From Ixodes scapularis (taxonomy: Eukaryota; Arthropoda; Arachnida; Ixodida; Ixodidae): DNA of 64,000 nt. Positions 35,310-46,540 of this stretch are shown in pieces. The stretch's first letter is position 1. Each line of letters opens with the position of its first letter. The translations under genes and the position numbers were made by a program. The notes under the pieces were generated by a model. That model was not told the DNA's origin. It saw only the letters and a program-made list of their open reading frames with translations, and made no database searches. Location: positions 22,163,108 to 22,227,107 of the forward strand of contig NW_024609835.1 of the NCBI RefSeq assembly GCF_016920785.2, given 5' to 3'.

Positions 35310-36560
35310 TATTTTTATTTTTGTTTAGTACATACTGCAGACCTTCGAGGTCCAAGCAGGGTGGGCGGTAAAAATAAATAACCCTACACAAAGCAATGGT
35401 TGGACATAGAACAAGAAAACAAGGGCGGAAAGCTGCTGCACAGAAATATAAGATATATAAAATATACATATATATATATAAAATCTAGTAAATCAAAGTT
35501 ATAACAATGACCCATCAAAATATGCAATGAAAAAGATAACAGTGAATCTGCAAATCTGAAATGTAAATCAAAATATACATTGACAAAAAGATTACAACGA
35601 AGCTATAAAGCGGCGAGGGTCACTGGGATAGATAAAAAGATTCCAGTGATGATGCTAAATCAGGCGATGAAAAGAGTTCCAGGGGCGATAAATTCCACTC
35701 GTTTATTGTTCTTGGTAAATATCAAAATTTAAATGTATTTGTACGTGCGAAATATAGGGTGTTAAAGAGTAGCGGTGATTGTGCCTTGTTTGCCTGGTTG
35801 AAAGTAGACTAACGTAACAACAGGAATTCAGAGAAACCTTAGAATTGTAAATTTTGTGTAAAAACTTTAAACGGGCAATCTTATGTCGGTGTTGAAGAGT
35901 AGGTATACTGTTTTTCTGCATTAGTAATGGTGGGGAATCGGTGCGTTTGAATTTACCATAAACAAAGCGAAAAGCGCGTCCGTGAACGTTCTCTAGAATG
36001 TTTTTTGTAGATGGATCCTATATTATGGAACAATATTCGAGTTTGGGTCGAATAACGGAAGTGTAGTCTAACAATTTAACGTTTGGGGGGAGGGGGGGGC
36101 GTTCTTAAGTTTATGCCGTACAAAACCAAGCTTGCGGAAGGCTCCCGAGGAAACATAATTCATGTGATCGGACCAACTCAAGGTTTCATTAATGGTAACA
36201 CCAAGGTATTTAAATTGATCAACTTCAGAAATGAGGAAGTCCTTAATTGAATAGGAAAACACAATAGGATTTTTTTTATTTGTAATACGTAAAAAAAAAC
36301 AGTTTTGTCCAGATTTAGCTTCATATCCCACAGGTCACACCGATCTTGTATCGCACCAAGACCTGAGTTAAGCAAGCGTTGGTGAGATGATGAAGCTATA
36401 CTTTTAAATAACGCACAGTCATCCGCGAATAATCTTATACTTACCGAAGGATCAACCGCGTCAACAATATCATTTACATAGATTAAAAATAGTAATGGCC
36501 CCAATACGCTGTCCTGGGGTACTCCTGACGTAATGTATAACGCATGCAAGCATCTGGCGC
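35310..36560 (-). pseudogene. LINE reverse transcriptase C-terminal half with 3' end (family C)
   Basis: Minus-strand LINE, 5'-truncated near 36560. The frame 36178-36549 (123 codons) carries SGVPQDSVLGPLLFLIYVND (about residues 8-27) and the catalytic FADD box (about 42-45), followed by LNLDKT-type motif D. A frameshift leads to the frame 36068-36331 with FKYLGVTINETLSWSDH, the thumb, near 36215-36165. Further degraded C-terminal blocks run to about 35690 (frame 35703-35921, KIARLKFLHKIY). The 3' untranslated region contains CTGCTTGGACCTCGAAGGTC and an A-rich end at about 35310-35330. A G-rich run (36086-36100) creates a spurious Pro stretch. Different family from the 3.2-8.9 kb LINEs (FADD rather than YADD, different 3' end). 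Catalytic Asps are present, but the copy is truncated and broken. Confidence 0.82.
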
Positions 36561-36639
36561 TTCCAGTTCCGCTGAGATGAACTCAGTTTTTATTGTGTGT
36601 GCAAAAGTGTGTATGCAAAAAAAAGCGAACTCTTGCTCT

Positions 36640-37001
36640 GAATATTGTTTTCATTTTAAGTGCGAGACGTGAATGCACAAATGCTTCCTAAAATGTATCC
36701 AAATACAGATACAAAATAATTAGGAAAAAAGGTGTATTTATTACCACATTCTATTCTACTTTTCATAAAACTATCTAAATAAATTATACAAGTAAAACGA
36801 GCGCATCTAATCATCCTCAAATACGTTTTAAATTAAATTTTGTTACGAAAGACTGACATCTTGGACTTATATTTAACCCAGGTGAAGAAGTTCATCCCGA
36901 AAAGGGTGGAGTATATACTAAGAATCAAGTGCTTAGAAAGAATGCTGCAGCTCTATCATAACTTCACTGGCGGCGGATTCAGCACAGGAGAAAAACAATA
37001 T
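36640..37001. repeat. AAATAC-rich repeat end (left)
   Basis: AATGTATCCAAATACAGATA and CAAAATAATTA near 36690-36720 resemble, in inverted orientation, ATACAAAATTATTTTGTACGG and AAGATACAAG near 41220-41260. The two may be the ends of one old element of about 4.6 kb into which the LTR and hAT-like elements below inserted. Weakly supported. Confidence 0.3.
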
Positions 37002-37135
37002 TGTAACGGGGATGCTGAAGAACGTGCCAGAACCCACCGAGGACGACGACGAAGCGCGTGCAGACGGAACTTGATACACTTCTAATCTGGTCTAATTGGG
37101 CTATGGACGTCCTCTTGTAAATTAAAAACGTAACA
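37002..37135 (+). repeat. 5' LTR of short element
   Basis: Carries GAGGACGACGACGAAGCGCG and GGACGTCCTCTTGTAAATTA, both shared with the 3' copy. Confidence 0.8.
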
Positions 37136-37641
37136 TTTGGTGTCAGAAGTCGGATTTCTGATACGGCACCTCATGCTAACCGAAAAGCACCCTGTCAGGC
37201 TGAAAGTCTTCTGTGACATGGTCAGCACCGGCGTCTCATGAAGCCGTAGGGTCGTGGCTGGATTACCTCAAGCTGCACATCTGCATGCCGTAGTACCTTC
37301 GAGGGACAAGTCACCATTTCGTCATGATTTCCATGACTATTTTTTGGCCGTGGATTGAATATCTGCGTTGGTCGATGGCCACTTATGCATCCCAGGCCTT
37401 CAAGCAATCGAGGCGCGTAAGTCTTGAAATCCTTGACGGTCTCTGGGGCCATTCAACGTATGAGGTTATAAGTGGTGATCTTCTAAAAAGAGTTCCTGCT
37501 TCTCCTGGGTTTCAGCGTCACCGGCAACTTTCGTTTGCGGTGTTCATTTCCGAATGCGCAAATGTGCAGTGTCATTTTGCACCAATAGGATTTGTGCCGT
37601 CATCGGAGTTCTGATCAGACATTTCATCAGGAGCGACGAAA

Positions 37642-37818
37642 ATGGAAGTTGGCGGTGGCCAAGTGACAAGTCTCCGCGCATCAACTTCTAAAAGCGCCAA
37701 TGTGCTGGATTTTGGGTTTGCGGAGGAACTGTTACGTTGGCGTGAAATTCGTGAACTTCCAGATGAGCATCGGCAACGACACGTGCAAAAAGAACTGTCT
37801 ATCTTTAATGGAACGTAG
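37642..37818 (+). pseudogene. gag N-terminal remnant of the short LTR element
   Basis: From the ATG at 37642 a frame reads MEVGGGQVTSLRAS, then FAEELLRWREIRELPDEHRQ (charged, helix-like, as in gag leaders), and stops after about 58 codons at a TAG near 37816. No capsid major homology region or zinc knuckle follows. It sits 500 bp after the primer binding site, a usual distance for gag. Assignment to gag is from position and composition, not from a recognised domain. Confidence 0.35.
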
Positions 37819-37885
37819 CGAGGTTGTTAAACAGAATGAGCCAACCAAGGAACAAGCATCACTACAAAACTCAGAGGGGAAATAG

Positions 37886-38019
37886 TGTAGCGGTGCTGCT
37901 GAGGCACGCGCCAGAACCCACCGAGGACGACGACGAAGCGCGTGCATACGGCACGTGACACACTTCTAATCTGGTCTTTTTGGGCTACGGACGTCCTCTT
38001 GTAAATTAAAAACGGAACA
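37886..38019 (+). repeat. 3' LTR of short element
   Basis: Same 134-bp length as the 5' LTR. Preceded by a short purine tract. Confidence 0.8.
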
Positions 38020-38044
38020 ACATATTCAGTGTAAGATTAATTAA

Positions 38045-38760
38045 GAAGGCTGAGTTTATGCATCGAAGCCTTTTCAAACAACAAGTCCTTAATTCGACGG
38101 GTTTAAAAATATTAAATCATCGAACCAAAAAGGCAATAATTGTACTCATCACAATAATTGCTTGTTCTCTTTGTCATTTTTTTAATGCTTGTTCTGCCCG
38201 AGGCGCAGCCAGTTTCTCGTCCTTTGCATATGACGAGTGCCCACTGTTTACTATCATATCTCATTGCGAAGAGCAGTGCCCAAACCTGTATTTTAAACAT
38301 GTGCATTTGAGATACTAAAGTTTAATTATTTAAATACAGTTGATAAATACGTTCCTCAAAATTTAATTAAATACGAAATTAAAAACACTCAAAGTATGTT
38401 AAATAGGTATTTCAAATACTTGCATTTGGGGCTGTATATTAAATACGTGCATTTGAGATACTGAATTTTAAATATTTAAATATAGTTAATTTCTAAATAC
38501 ATTTCGCAAAATGTAATTAAATTTGAAGATGAAAACACTCAAAGTATGCTAAATAGGTATTTCGAATACTTTCTTTTGGGGCTGTGTTTTAAATACATGC
38601 ATTTTAAGTACTAAACTTTAAGTATCTAAATAGAGTTGACGAATGCATTCCCCCAAATGTAATTAAATACAAAATTCAAAACACTCAAAGTATGTTAAAG
38701 AGATATTTCAAATACTTGTGTTTGAAATACTGCCCATCCGATTACCTTCCAATAGATTTA
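38045..38760. repeat. AAATAC-type repeat, left copy, with internal tandem units
   Basis: Contains three diverged tandem units of about 130-150 bp sharing AACACTCAAAGTATGYTAAA and AGGTATTTCAAATACTT (about 38385, 38535, 38680). The block from about 38060 is similar in order and sequence to 40740-41175 (shared GCATATGAC, then GCAGTGCCCAAA, then TTTAATTAAATACGAA). The TTTGAAATACTGCCCA end resembles hAT-type termini with AAATAC motifs. Confidence 0.6.
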
Positions 38761-38879
38761 CAAATACATTTTGTTCACACAGTCCGACATCTGAGACTTA
38801 AATTTAACAGTGTGTAAAACGTGGAACGTTTTAAAGAAATAGTAGAGTGCATATATACATATATATGGTTTATCAAGTA

Positions 38880-40643
38880 CAGACATGTACAAGTTACTCA
38901 AAAAAGTAATTAAGTTAAGTTACTGAGTATAGACCTCAAAAGTAATTTGAGCAGAGTAGAAATTACTCAAATGGAAAGTAATTGAGAAAATTACTAATCA
39001 CCGTAAAACAGTAACGAATTACTTTTGAAGTTACTTTTATATGTCTTTTTTATTGTAAAAAGAAATTACATAGGTTTTGATCCGTTAGTGAAATTGCGCT
39101 AGCCAAATATAAATCAGTTTGTTTTGTTCACGAAAATGCTTTAATAGCTAGTTCTGCTTCTGCGTTAATTGTTTTGTACTTCCTTCTTTGTTTGGTCAAT
39201 AGTGTACTGCAAATGTTTCACTTCTACTTCGAAGTTCAGCACTGCCTGAGCTTGATTTTTTAGACAGTGTTTGCTTGTTTACAGTGTGGCGTAAAGTACA
39301 TCTAAAAAGAACTTGAAGTAAAGTACAAAGTAAATGAGCGGTTATGTACTTGAAGTAAAGTAGTTTAAATACACCGGGGGCAACGTACCTGAAGTAATGT
39401 GCATAAATACATTTCAAGGTAAAGTACAATTACTTTTAAAACAATCCTTCATGATGGCCTTTCATTCTCTAACATTGTTTTTTTAACAGGTATGCATTGA
39501 TCCAGAGGTAATCGGAGGTGCATCAGTTTTTACGGAAATGGCAGCAAATATTGTATAAAGTCAAGTCGCTACAGAGTAGTTGTTTTACTCTTGCTGACGA
39601 CCTATTTGGTACAATCGACTTATAAGGCACTTATTTGTGTCGGTCTTATAGCCGCCATTACTTCATTCAGAAAAATGACCACATGACGTCTAGGAAAGAG
39701 CGCGTTTTCACACGGCGATACGCCATTAGGGGAATGTACATTGAAGCCGGCAGTTTTTCTTTCCTGGGAGGGTACAAGTACATGCTGAAGGAATGTACTT
39801 CAAGTAAAGTACAAGTTCTTAAAGAGTAGTACTTTAAGTACAATGTACTTAGAGTACCTCCCAACACTGTTCGTTTATTATTTTTTATTTAAAAACGTCG
39901 GGGGAATTATTAAGGTTTCTCGAATGATCTTTGAATCTTCAAAGATCTGGATTTTCTTAGCTTTGGGAGAAAAGGCAACGCAAAAAAGCGCATTTGCGTT
40001 GCTCTTCAGCATGCGATTCTTCGAGTACAGCCCAAACTACGGGAGCACCAGATGAGCTTCAGAGCAGGTGCTGCATTTTGTTGACTCCTTTGAGTGAGGA
40101 TGCACTGTGTGCACCTCCTGCAGTGCGCGAGAGTTTCTACATTGGGAAGAAGCAGGTACCAGCCCTTTCTTCAAATGGGTCAAATCTCCTTGAGTTTCGG
40201 GACCCAAAAAAAACGCCAGTCTTCGGCGCTAATCCCGCAGTTACTCGGTCTCTCTTGCGTCGTGTCCGTTCGCTCCCCGCGCCTCTTAGCAGTGTTTTTG
40301 CAGTGGAGGGGCTCGTATAAAGTGTTGGTGAGTTTCCAACTTTCCAAACCATATTCTTTGCGCCCCCCCCCCCCCCTTCTTTCTACGCAACATGCTTCTC
40401 CCTCTTTGCAAATATCAGCTGATCTTCTAACATCTTATCTCCTTTGTGCAGGAATGTTTGTTGAATGGCAAAACAACCACTAAAATTCAAAAGTGATTTG
40501 TAATTTGAGTTACTCAGAAAAAAGTAACTGAAGTAAATTACTAATTACCAAAATAAAAATGTAATTGAAAGTTACCAAACTACTCAGAAAAGTAGTTAAA
40601 CTACAATAACTTGAGTAGAGTAGTTGATCTAGGTACAAGCCTG
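38880..40643. mobile_element. hAT-like element with 8-bp target duplication, carrying a nested copy
   Basis: Termini: the left reads CAGACATGTACAAGTTACTC; the right on the opposite strand reads CAGGCTTGTACCTAGATC. Flanks ATCAAGTA (38872-38879) and ATCGAGTA (40644-40651) match at 7 of 8. Dense AGTAATT/AATTACT subterminal motifs lie at both ends. The interior contains another hAT-like element (39282-39869) and a GC-richer stretch (39990-40320) with frames up to 129 codons but no recognisable transposase domain. Confidence 0.8.
39282..39869. mobile_element. Nested hAT-like short element with AAGTAC-rich ends
   Basis: Termini: the left reads CAGTGTGGCGTAAAGTACAT; the right on the other strand reads CAGTGTTGGGAGGTACTC. 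Both ends carry repeated GTACTTGAAGTAAAGTAC-type motifs. Flanks CTTGTTTA (39274-39281) and TTCGTTTA (39870-39877) match at 6 of 8. No coding sequence. Confidence 0.7.
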
Positions 40644-40651
40644 ATCGAGTA

Positions 40652-41290
40652 TGAAGCGCTTAAGATGAATTTGCAGATCTGAAAATAAACTTTGTTTGTA
40701 ATAATAAAGACTGTACAACGTCAGAATACACATTGTAATCAGCATGACTTTTATGTCAAAGGCTCAGATGCAGCAGAAACGTTATTTAAAAAAAAAACAC
40801 ATCGTTAATGCGACGTCTATAAATTTAAATCACTCAATCAAAAAGTCAATAATCGTACCCATCCCGTTCATTCATTTCTCTACTCTTTTTTGTCTTTTTT
40901 GTTCCATGTTTATTGTATGCAAATTACAGCAAATTTCACTATTTGCATATGACTCCCATGCGATGAACACATAATATCGGATTTGAGTGGGAAGAACAGT
41001 GCCCAAAATTGGCATTTGAGAAGAATTTGAATTTCAAGTGTTTGAAGTACTGAATGTTCAGTATTTAATACACTTAACAAATATATTCCTTGACATTTAA
41101 TTAAATACGAAGTACAAAATGCTCAAGTGTCTTAAATATGTATTTCAAATGCTTTTATTTCAAACACTGCCCACTCCTGCAGTTGACAGAAACATTAGCC
41201 AAAATGTAAATAAATACGGAATACAAAATTATTTTGTACGGGTATTTAAGATACAAGTATATAAATAATTCCCGTTTCTGGCTAGAAATA
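40652..41290. repeat. AAATAC-type repeat, right copy
   Basis: Second, diverged copy of the block at 38045-38760. Ends with ATTTCAAACACTGCCCACTC near 41165, followed by further AAATAC motifs. Confidence 0.55.
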
Positions 41291-42799
41291 CTACATCCCA
41301 CCAGGTTTTGTTGCTGTCCACTGATGCCTATTAGAGTGTTACCTCACGGATCAAAGTGCTTTGTGGGGTCAAGGAACACAACCATCGGCCATTGACTGAC
41401 ACTTGTCAATGCATGCAAGTCGATTCTGTGGGAAACACGCGGAATATTTCGGGTTTTTACAGGGATAGCTTTTTTTTATTTTTTTTTATATTAAAACTGT
41501 TTTGCTGTTTTCGGGGAGTGCCGTGCACAATTTCGTTCACAATATATAGTCTGGCCTCAAAAGTCGAAACTTGCGACTTTGTTAAACTAAAGTGTGGAAC
41601 TCCCTAGTCAAGCGCATGAGAGGTAAGTTAATCGAAGAGAAGCTTGTGGAAGAAATACACTCACCGAAGAAAAGCTTAACTACTTTTCTGAGGGTCAACA
41701 GAACAGCTAACCTCGCCTTGCGACAAGCCAGAAGAAAAGCTCACATTGAATGTACAATGGTTCACAATTCACGAACGTCTTCAATCTCTCCAGGGCAAGG
41801 AAGGTGCCCGATGAAATGCAAGTGCATTACCTACATTGGTATGTTACAAATTAAGCTGCTATGTTAGCCACCCAATCGCACTGAATTTCGAAACATAGAA
41901 AAAAGAAAAGTTTTACTGAATACTTGAGTTATGAAATGTTAATCATTTTAAAGATTATATAATTAACTTAAAACACACTGTATGCTAATAAACTAGCCAA
42001 GCAGAAAAAAAAAGTATACTACACACCAACACAGGGCTCTGTACGTCAAGGAGCGGTGGTGGCGCTGCTGTCGGTGCGGCTTATTCGCAGACAATAGAGT
42101 TATTATAACGTACGCAAGAGGTTCAACTGGGACTATTATGCTGTGGCAAACTGAAAGACAGAAACCAGGCGAAAACTGACTTTAAATGTATTTCTATGGA
42201 AAAACGCGAGTGGAATTTCTCCTTACCCTCAATTATAAGAGCAAATATGCCGAATAATTCATACGTACTAGCTAGGTAGCTTCGAAAAATTCTCAGTCAG
42301 GCAGGCTAAATTATTAGTCAGTAAGGACGTTTTCCTTTCAAATTATTTGCATTAAAATGGTGCTAAAACGGCTTTATACACGTATTTATGTGCACTGCAG
42401 GACACTGTGCGCGTGAACTCGATGTCGGCGCTTTACAGCTTTGGGGATATACGTACCATTGAGCGAAGAACATCGGAAAACTGAAACAGACGGCAAGAAC
42501 TAAGCAGTAACCCTGAATCAGGAACTCCCTGTGCATGTACGATCAAAATAAATTTAAGGCCACGTAGGAAAGTCCGCTTTTCAATAAGTAGGTGCGCCTT
42601 TATTCTTTCTGATGTCCGCGAATATGCTTGTTCTACGTTTCAAACATCACCCGCATGCTCGAAATCTTTGACAACAAGTGCACGATAAAAGCTGCCGGCA
42701 GAGCAAATAATAAAGGGAAACACCTTTCATAGCCCGCGTACTTTATTATTTACGTTTAGACCGTCTCGAACCGCTGGTAAAGATGCAAGGCGGGGTAGG
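41291..42799. other. No secure gene; one basic open frame
   Basis: A plus-strand frame at 41592-41867 (91 codons) reads WNSLVKRMRGKLIEEKLVEE and continues with a basic helical composition and a CPMKCKC end. An AG|GTAAGT splice-donor-like site sits inside it (about 41621). No domain recognised. The segment 42042-42092 resembles 11594-11645. Otherwise nothing. Confidence 0.3.
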
Positions 42800-45230
42800 T
42801 CATTTTCAACTTGGGCCATGTCAAACCCCCGTGGGTCCCATGCACCTCGGCTCTGCGAGTGCGAAGCTGCCGTGAAGTGGGCTCCACAGCATGGACTTTC
42901 ACGAGTTAGCCTGCCCATGTAAAACCCCACTAACTTCTACTTCGTAAATGCGGGGCAAAGTTGGGATGATGTATACACTGCACGGTGGCGAAGCGCAGGC
43001 ATGCCCGACTTGGGCCGCTCATGTAAAACACCCATGGGTCCATCCTCGTCTTTGCGAGGCCGAATTAGAAAAGCTGTGGGCTCTACGGTGACAAGCCGTA
43101 GGCATGCCCAACTTAGGCTACCCATGTGGAAGACCAGTGGTACCCAGCTCGGCTCTACGGGGGTTTCCTTAACAAGATTGGTGCTCCATGGCAGAAAAGC
43201 GTAGCATGACAGACTTGGGCTGACCATTTAAAACCCCCGTGGGTCCTACATAGGCTGTGCGTGGGCTAGGTTAGCAATAGTGTGGGCTCCACGGCGGCAG
43301 AGCGTGGGCCTACCCGATTTGGGCATGCCCGATTTGGGAAAGCCCCAAAGGTCCCGCCGGTTGTGCGTCGACCAAGTTAGCAACGGTGTGGGCTTTACGG
43401 TGGCCAAGCGCGGCCATGCCCGACTTGGGCTCCACATGTGAACCCCTGTGGGTCCCACCTAGGTTGTGCGTGGACCAAGTTAGCAACGGTGTGGGCTTTA
43501 TGGTAGGCAAACGGAGACATGCCCCACGTGGGCTTCCCATGTAAAACCCCCATGGGTCCCATTTCGGCTCCGTGGGAAACACATTAGTAACGATGTGGGC
43601 CCCACGGTGGCCAAGCGTGGGCATGCCCGACTTGGGCTGCCCATGTAAAAGCCCCGTGGGTTCCACCTCGGCTCCATGGGGGCAAAGTTACCTACGGCGT
43701 GGGCTCCATGGTGGCCAAACTTAGACATGTCCGACTTGGGCTTCCTGTGTAAAACCCCCATAGGTCCCTCCTCGGCTCCGCAGGACACAAGTTAGCAACG
43801 ATATGGGCCCCACGGTGGCCAAACGTTGGCAAGCCCGACTTGGGTTTTCCGTGTAAAAGTCCCGTGGGTTCAACGTAAGATGTGCGTGGACCAAGTTAGC
43901 AACGGTGTGGGCTTTATGGTGGCAAGGCGTGGCCCATGCCCAACCTAAACTGCCCATGTAAAACCTCCTTGGTCATACCCAGACTTGCGTGGGCCAAGTT
44001 AGAAATGGTCTGTGCTTTACGGTGCCAAACCGTGGCCATGCTCGACTTGGGCTGCCCATGTAAAACCACCGTGGGTCCCACATGGGCTGCCCATGTAAAG
44101 CTATCGTGGGTCCCACTTAGATTGTGCGTGGACCAAGTTTGCAATGGTGTGGGCTTTACGGTGGTGAAGCGTGGCCACGCCCGACTTGGGCTGCCCATGT
44201 AAAGCCCCGTGGGTCGCACTAGGTTGTGCGTGAACTAAGTTACCAACGGTGTGGGCTTTACGGTGGCAATGCGTGGCCATGGCCAAAATGGGCTACTTAT
44301 GTAAAACCCCCGTGGGTTCCACTAAGTTGTGCGTGGACCAAGTTAGAAATGGAGTGAGCTTTACGGTAGCAAAGCGTGGCCATGCCCGACCTGGGCTGCC
44401 CATGTAAAAACCCCGTTGGTCCCACCTGGGTAGTGCGTGGACCAAGTTAGCAACGGTGCCGGCTTTACGGTGGCAAAGCGTGGTCATGCTTGACTTGGGC
44501 TGCCCATGTAAAACCACCATGGGTCCCACATGGGCTGCCCATGTAAAGCTATCGTGGGTCCCACCTAGGTTGTGCATGGATTAACTTAGAAATGGTGTGG
44601 GCTTTATACGGTGGCCAAGCGTGGCCATTCCTGACTTGGGCTGCCCATGTAAAACCCCGTGGGTCCCACCTACGTTGTGCAGGAAGCAAGTTAGCAACGG
44701 TGTGGGATTTACGGTGGCCAAATGTAAACATGCCCGACTTGGGCTTTCCATGTAAAACCCCCATCGGTCCCAGTTCGGCTCCGCGGGATGAGAGTTAGCA
44801 ACGATGTGGGCCCCACGGTGGACAAGCGTGGGCATGCCCGACTTGGGCTGCCCATGTAAAAGCCCCATGCACGGTCCCACCTAGGTAGTGCGTGGACAAA
44901 GTTAGCAAACCTGTAGGATTTACGGTGGCAAAGTGTGGCCATGCCCGACCTGGCTGCCCATGTAAAACCCCCGTGGGTCCCATCTAGGTTGTGCGTGGAC
45001 CAAGTTAGCAACGGTGTCGGCTTTACGGTGGCAAAGCGTGGCCATGCTCGACTTGGGCTGCCAGTCTAAAACCCCCGTGGGTCCCACCTAGGTTGCGCGT
45101 GGAACAAGTTAGAAATGAAGCGAGCTTTATGGTGGCAAAGCGTGGTCATGCCTGACTTGGGCTGCCCATGTAAAACTCCCGTGGGTCCCACTAGCTTGTG
45201 CGTGTACTAAATTAGCAACGTTGTATGCTT
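42800..45230. repeat. 104-bp satellite array, left part (about 23 units)
   Basis: Tandem units with consensus blocks GGCTTTACGGTGGCAAAGCG, TGGCCATGCCCGACTTGGGC, TGCCCATGTAAAACCCCCGT and GTGCGTGGACCAAGTTAGCA. GACTTGGG positions 43629, 43733 and 43837 give the 104-bp period. Two unit types alternate in places: the common GGGCTTTACGG type and a GGGCCCCACGG type with CTCGGCTCCGCGGG. Some units carry a 35-bp internal duplication (near 44085, 44530). Minus-strand frames of 94-118 codons arise because the unit has few stops; since 104 is not a multiple of three, each unit is read in a new frame, so these are not genes. Confidence 0.92.
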
Positions 45231-45402
45231 TGTCGTGTTCCGAGGCGAGAGAAAGGTCAAAGCCCGGAGCCGCAACCCGATACCCATGAGTCCTTTATCG
45301 AACCTTAAGCGTATCAGCCGGTGACGCGCATCTCGGACCCTCGCGCGTGGCCCAGCCAGCTCAGTCTCACATCCCGCTAGACATCGTCTTCTTTATACGA
45401 CA
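45231..45402 (-). repeat. 3' LTR (left) of the Gypsy element
   Basis: 172 bp, TGTCGTGTTCCGAGGCGAG to CTTTATACGACA. Separated from pol by the polypurine tract. Confidence 0.93.
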
Positions 45403-45413
45403 CCTCCCCCTTT
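45403..45413 (-). other. Polypurine tract
   Basis: On the minus strand AAAGGGGGAGG lies directly against the 3' LTR, the expected plus-strand primer of the element. Confidence 0.88.
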
Positions 45414-45418
45414 CAGCC

Positions 45419-46474
45419 TCATTGTCCATAGCGTTCCGGCGGTCGTGAAGTTCTCCCACTTCGTGTTATGGTTGCTTGAGGATCGTTCTCTCGTTGACTG
45501 GCCGGCTGGCTGTCGCTGTCGGGAATCGCGGGCTGGAGATGGTGCCGTGTACGTCGTATCGTACCTTGATCGGTTTCTACAAGGTAAGACTGAGGTGGTC
45601 CGGCTTGGTCCCGCACAACTCCTTGCGAGGCCGCTCCCGCGTGAATCCACACTACTGCGTGTGGGTGTAGCTCCCTGCTATTTCTTGTACGGTGGCGCCT
45701 ATTATAGCTAGACGCCTCTCTCGTCTTCCGTTTCCTGTATCGTGGCCGATGCCTCCTGGAGTGTTGCCAGAGGGGTCTGAGGGTACTGGGCGCCGTTGGA
45801 AAAGTGGAGCGTAACTTCCGCCCCATCAAAAGTTCGGCAGGGGAAAACCCTTCGAGCCCAGGAGTGGTTCGGTGGGCCAGAAGAGCTTGTGCTGAATTCG
45901 AGGTTTTCTTCAGCAAGTTCTTCGCACTCTGCACTGCTCTCTCCGCTCCTCCGTTACTCTGGTGATAATGCGGGCTTGAAGTAACCAATTCGACTCCCCA
46001 CTCTCTGGCGAATCGCTGGAACTCGGTTGAGCCAAACAGGGGACCGTTGTCGGAGCGGATGACTTCCGGGTAACCGTGTCTTGCGAAGTTCTGGCTGAAA
46101 ACCTTGATAATGTCCTCTCTGGTTGTTCGAGGTATTTCTTCAAGCTCGAAGAACTTCGAGTACTAGTCGACGATGACTATATACTTCTTCCCCCTGAACT
46201 GGAAAAGGTCCGTTCCGGTTTCCTGCCAGAGACAATCGGGTAGTGGAGTCTGAAGAAGGGGTTCTGTATGGTGGTCGTCTATATTGCTGCAGGAAGGAGA
46301 GCGACTCACATAGTCATGTATTTTTGTGCTTATGCCAGGCCACCAGACGGAGTCCCTGGCTCTTGCCCGGCATCGGACAGCACCCTGATGGCCGCAGTGC
46401 GATCGCTCCAAGACTTCTTCTTGCAGACTAGGCGGGATCACCAGCCGGTCGTTACGCATTAGTAATCCCTGCAC
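45419..46474 (-). pseudogene. Gypsy integrase, broken
   Basis: Integrase joins element DNA to the genome. The N-terminal frame (46163-46474) contains an HHCC zinc-binding module with His at residues 26 and 29 and Cys at 62; the other expected Cys (position 59) is Ser. VRCRARARDSVWWPGIS (about 33-49) is the typical segment between. The first catalytic Asp is in KYIVIVD at the very end of this frame (residue 103), followed directly by a stop. The second Asp lies in SDNGP (plus about 46050-46065), in another frame. The frame 45419-45988 carries VTSSPHYHQSNGGAERAVQS with the catalytic Glu in GGAER, then FSPAELLMGRKLR. A stop and at least two frame changes make it non-functional. Its C-terminal tail extends to the polypurine tract. 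Confidence 0.88.
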
Positions 46475-46540
46475 AACCGAAAGGTCTGCGGCGAGACTAG
46501 TGAATATACTTAAGTTCGGAGGAAGTTTGTTCGTTTCCGG

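Larger units (their letters stand above)
37002..38019 (+). mobile_element. Short LTR retrotransposon, internally deleted
   Basis: Two 134-bp direct repeats (37002-37135 and 37886-38019) begin TGTA and end AACA. Inside the left one, two bases on, is TGGTGTCAGAAGTCGG, a plausible tRNA primer binding site; just before the right one is a purine tract CAGAGGGGAAATAG. Internal sequence is only 750 bp, with a gag-like remnant and no pol, so this is a non-autonomous or deleted copy. By eye the LTRs differ at about 14-15 of 134 sites. Flanking 5-mers (AATAT and ACATA) do not match cleanly. Confidence 0.78.

Noticed and set aside
43310..45011. Minus-strand frames of 94-118 codons in the satellite
   Set aside because: The 104-bp unit is not a multiple of three and simply lacks stops in most frames; the repeated peptide changes frame at each unit.
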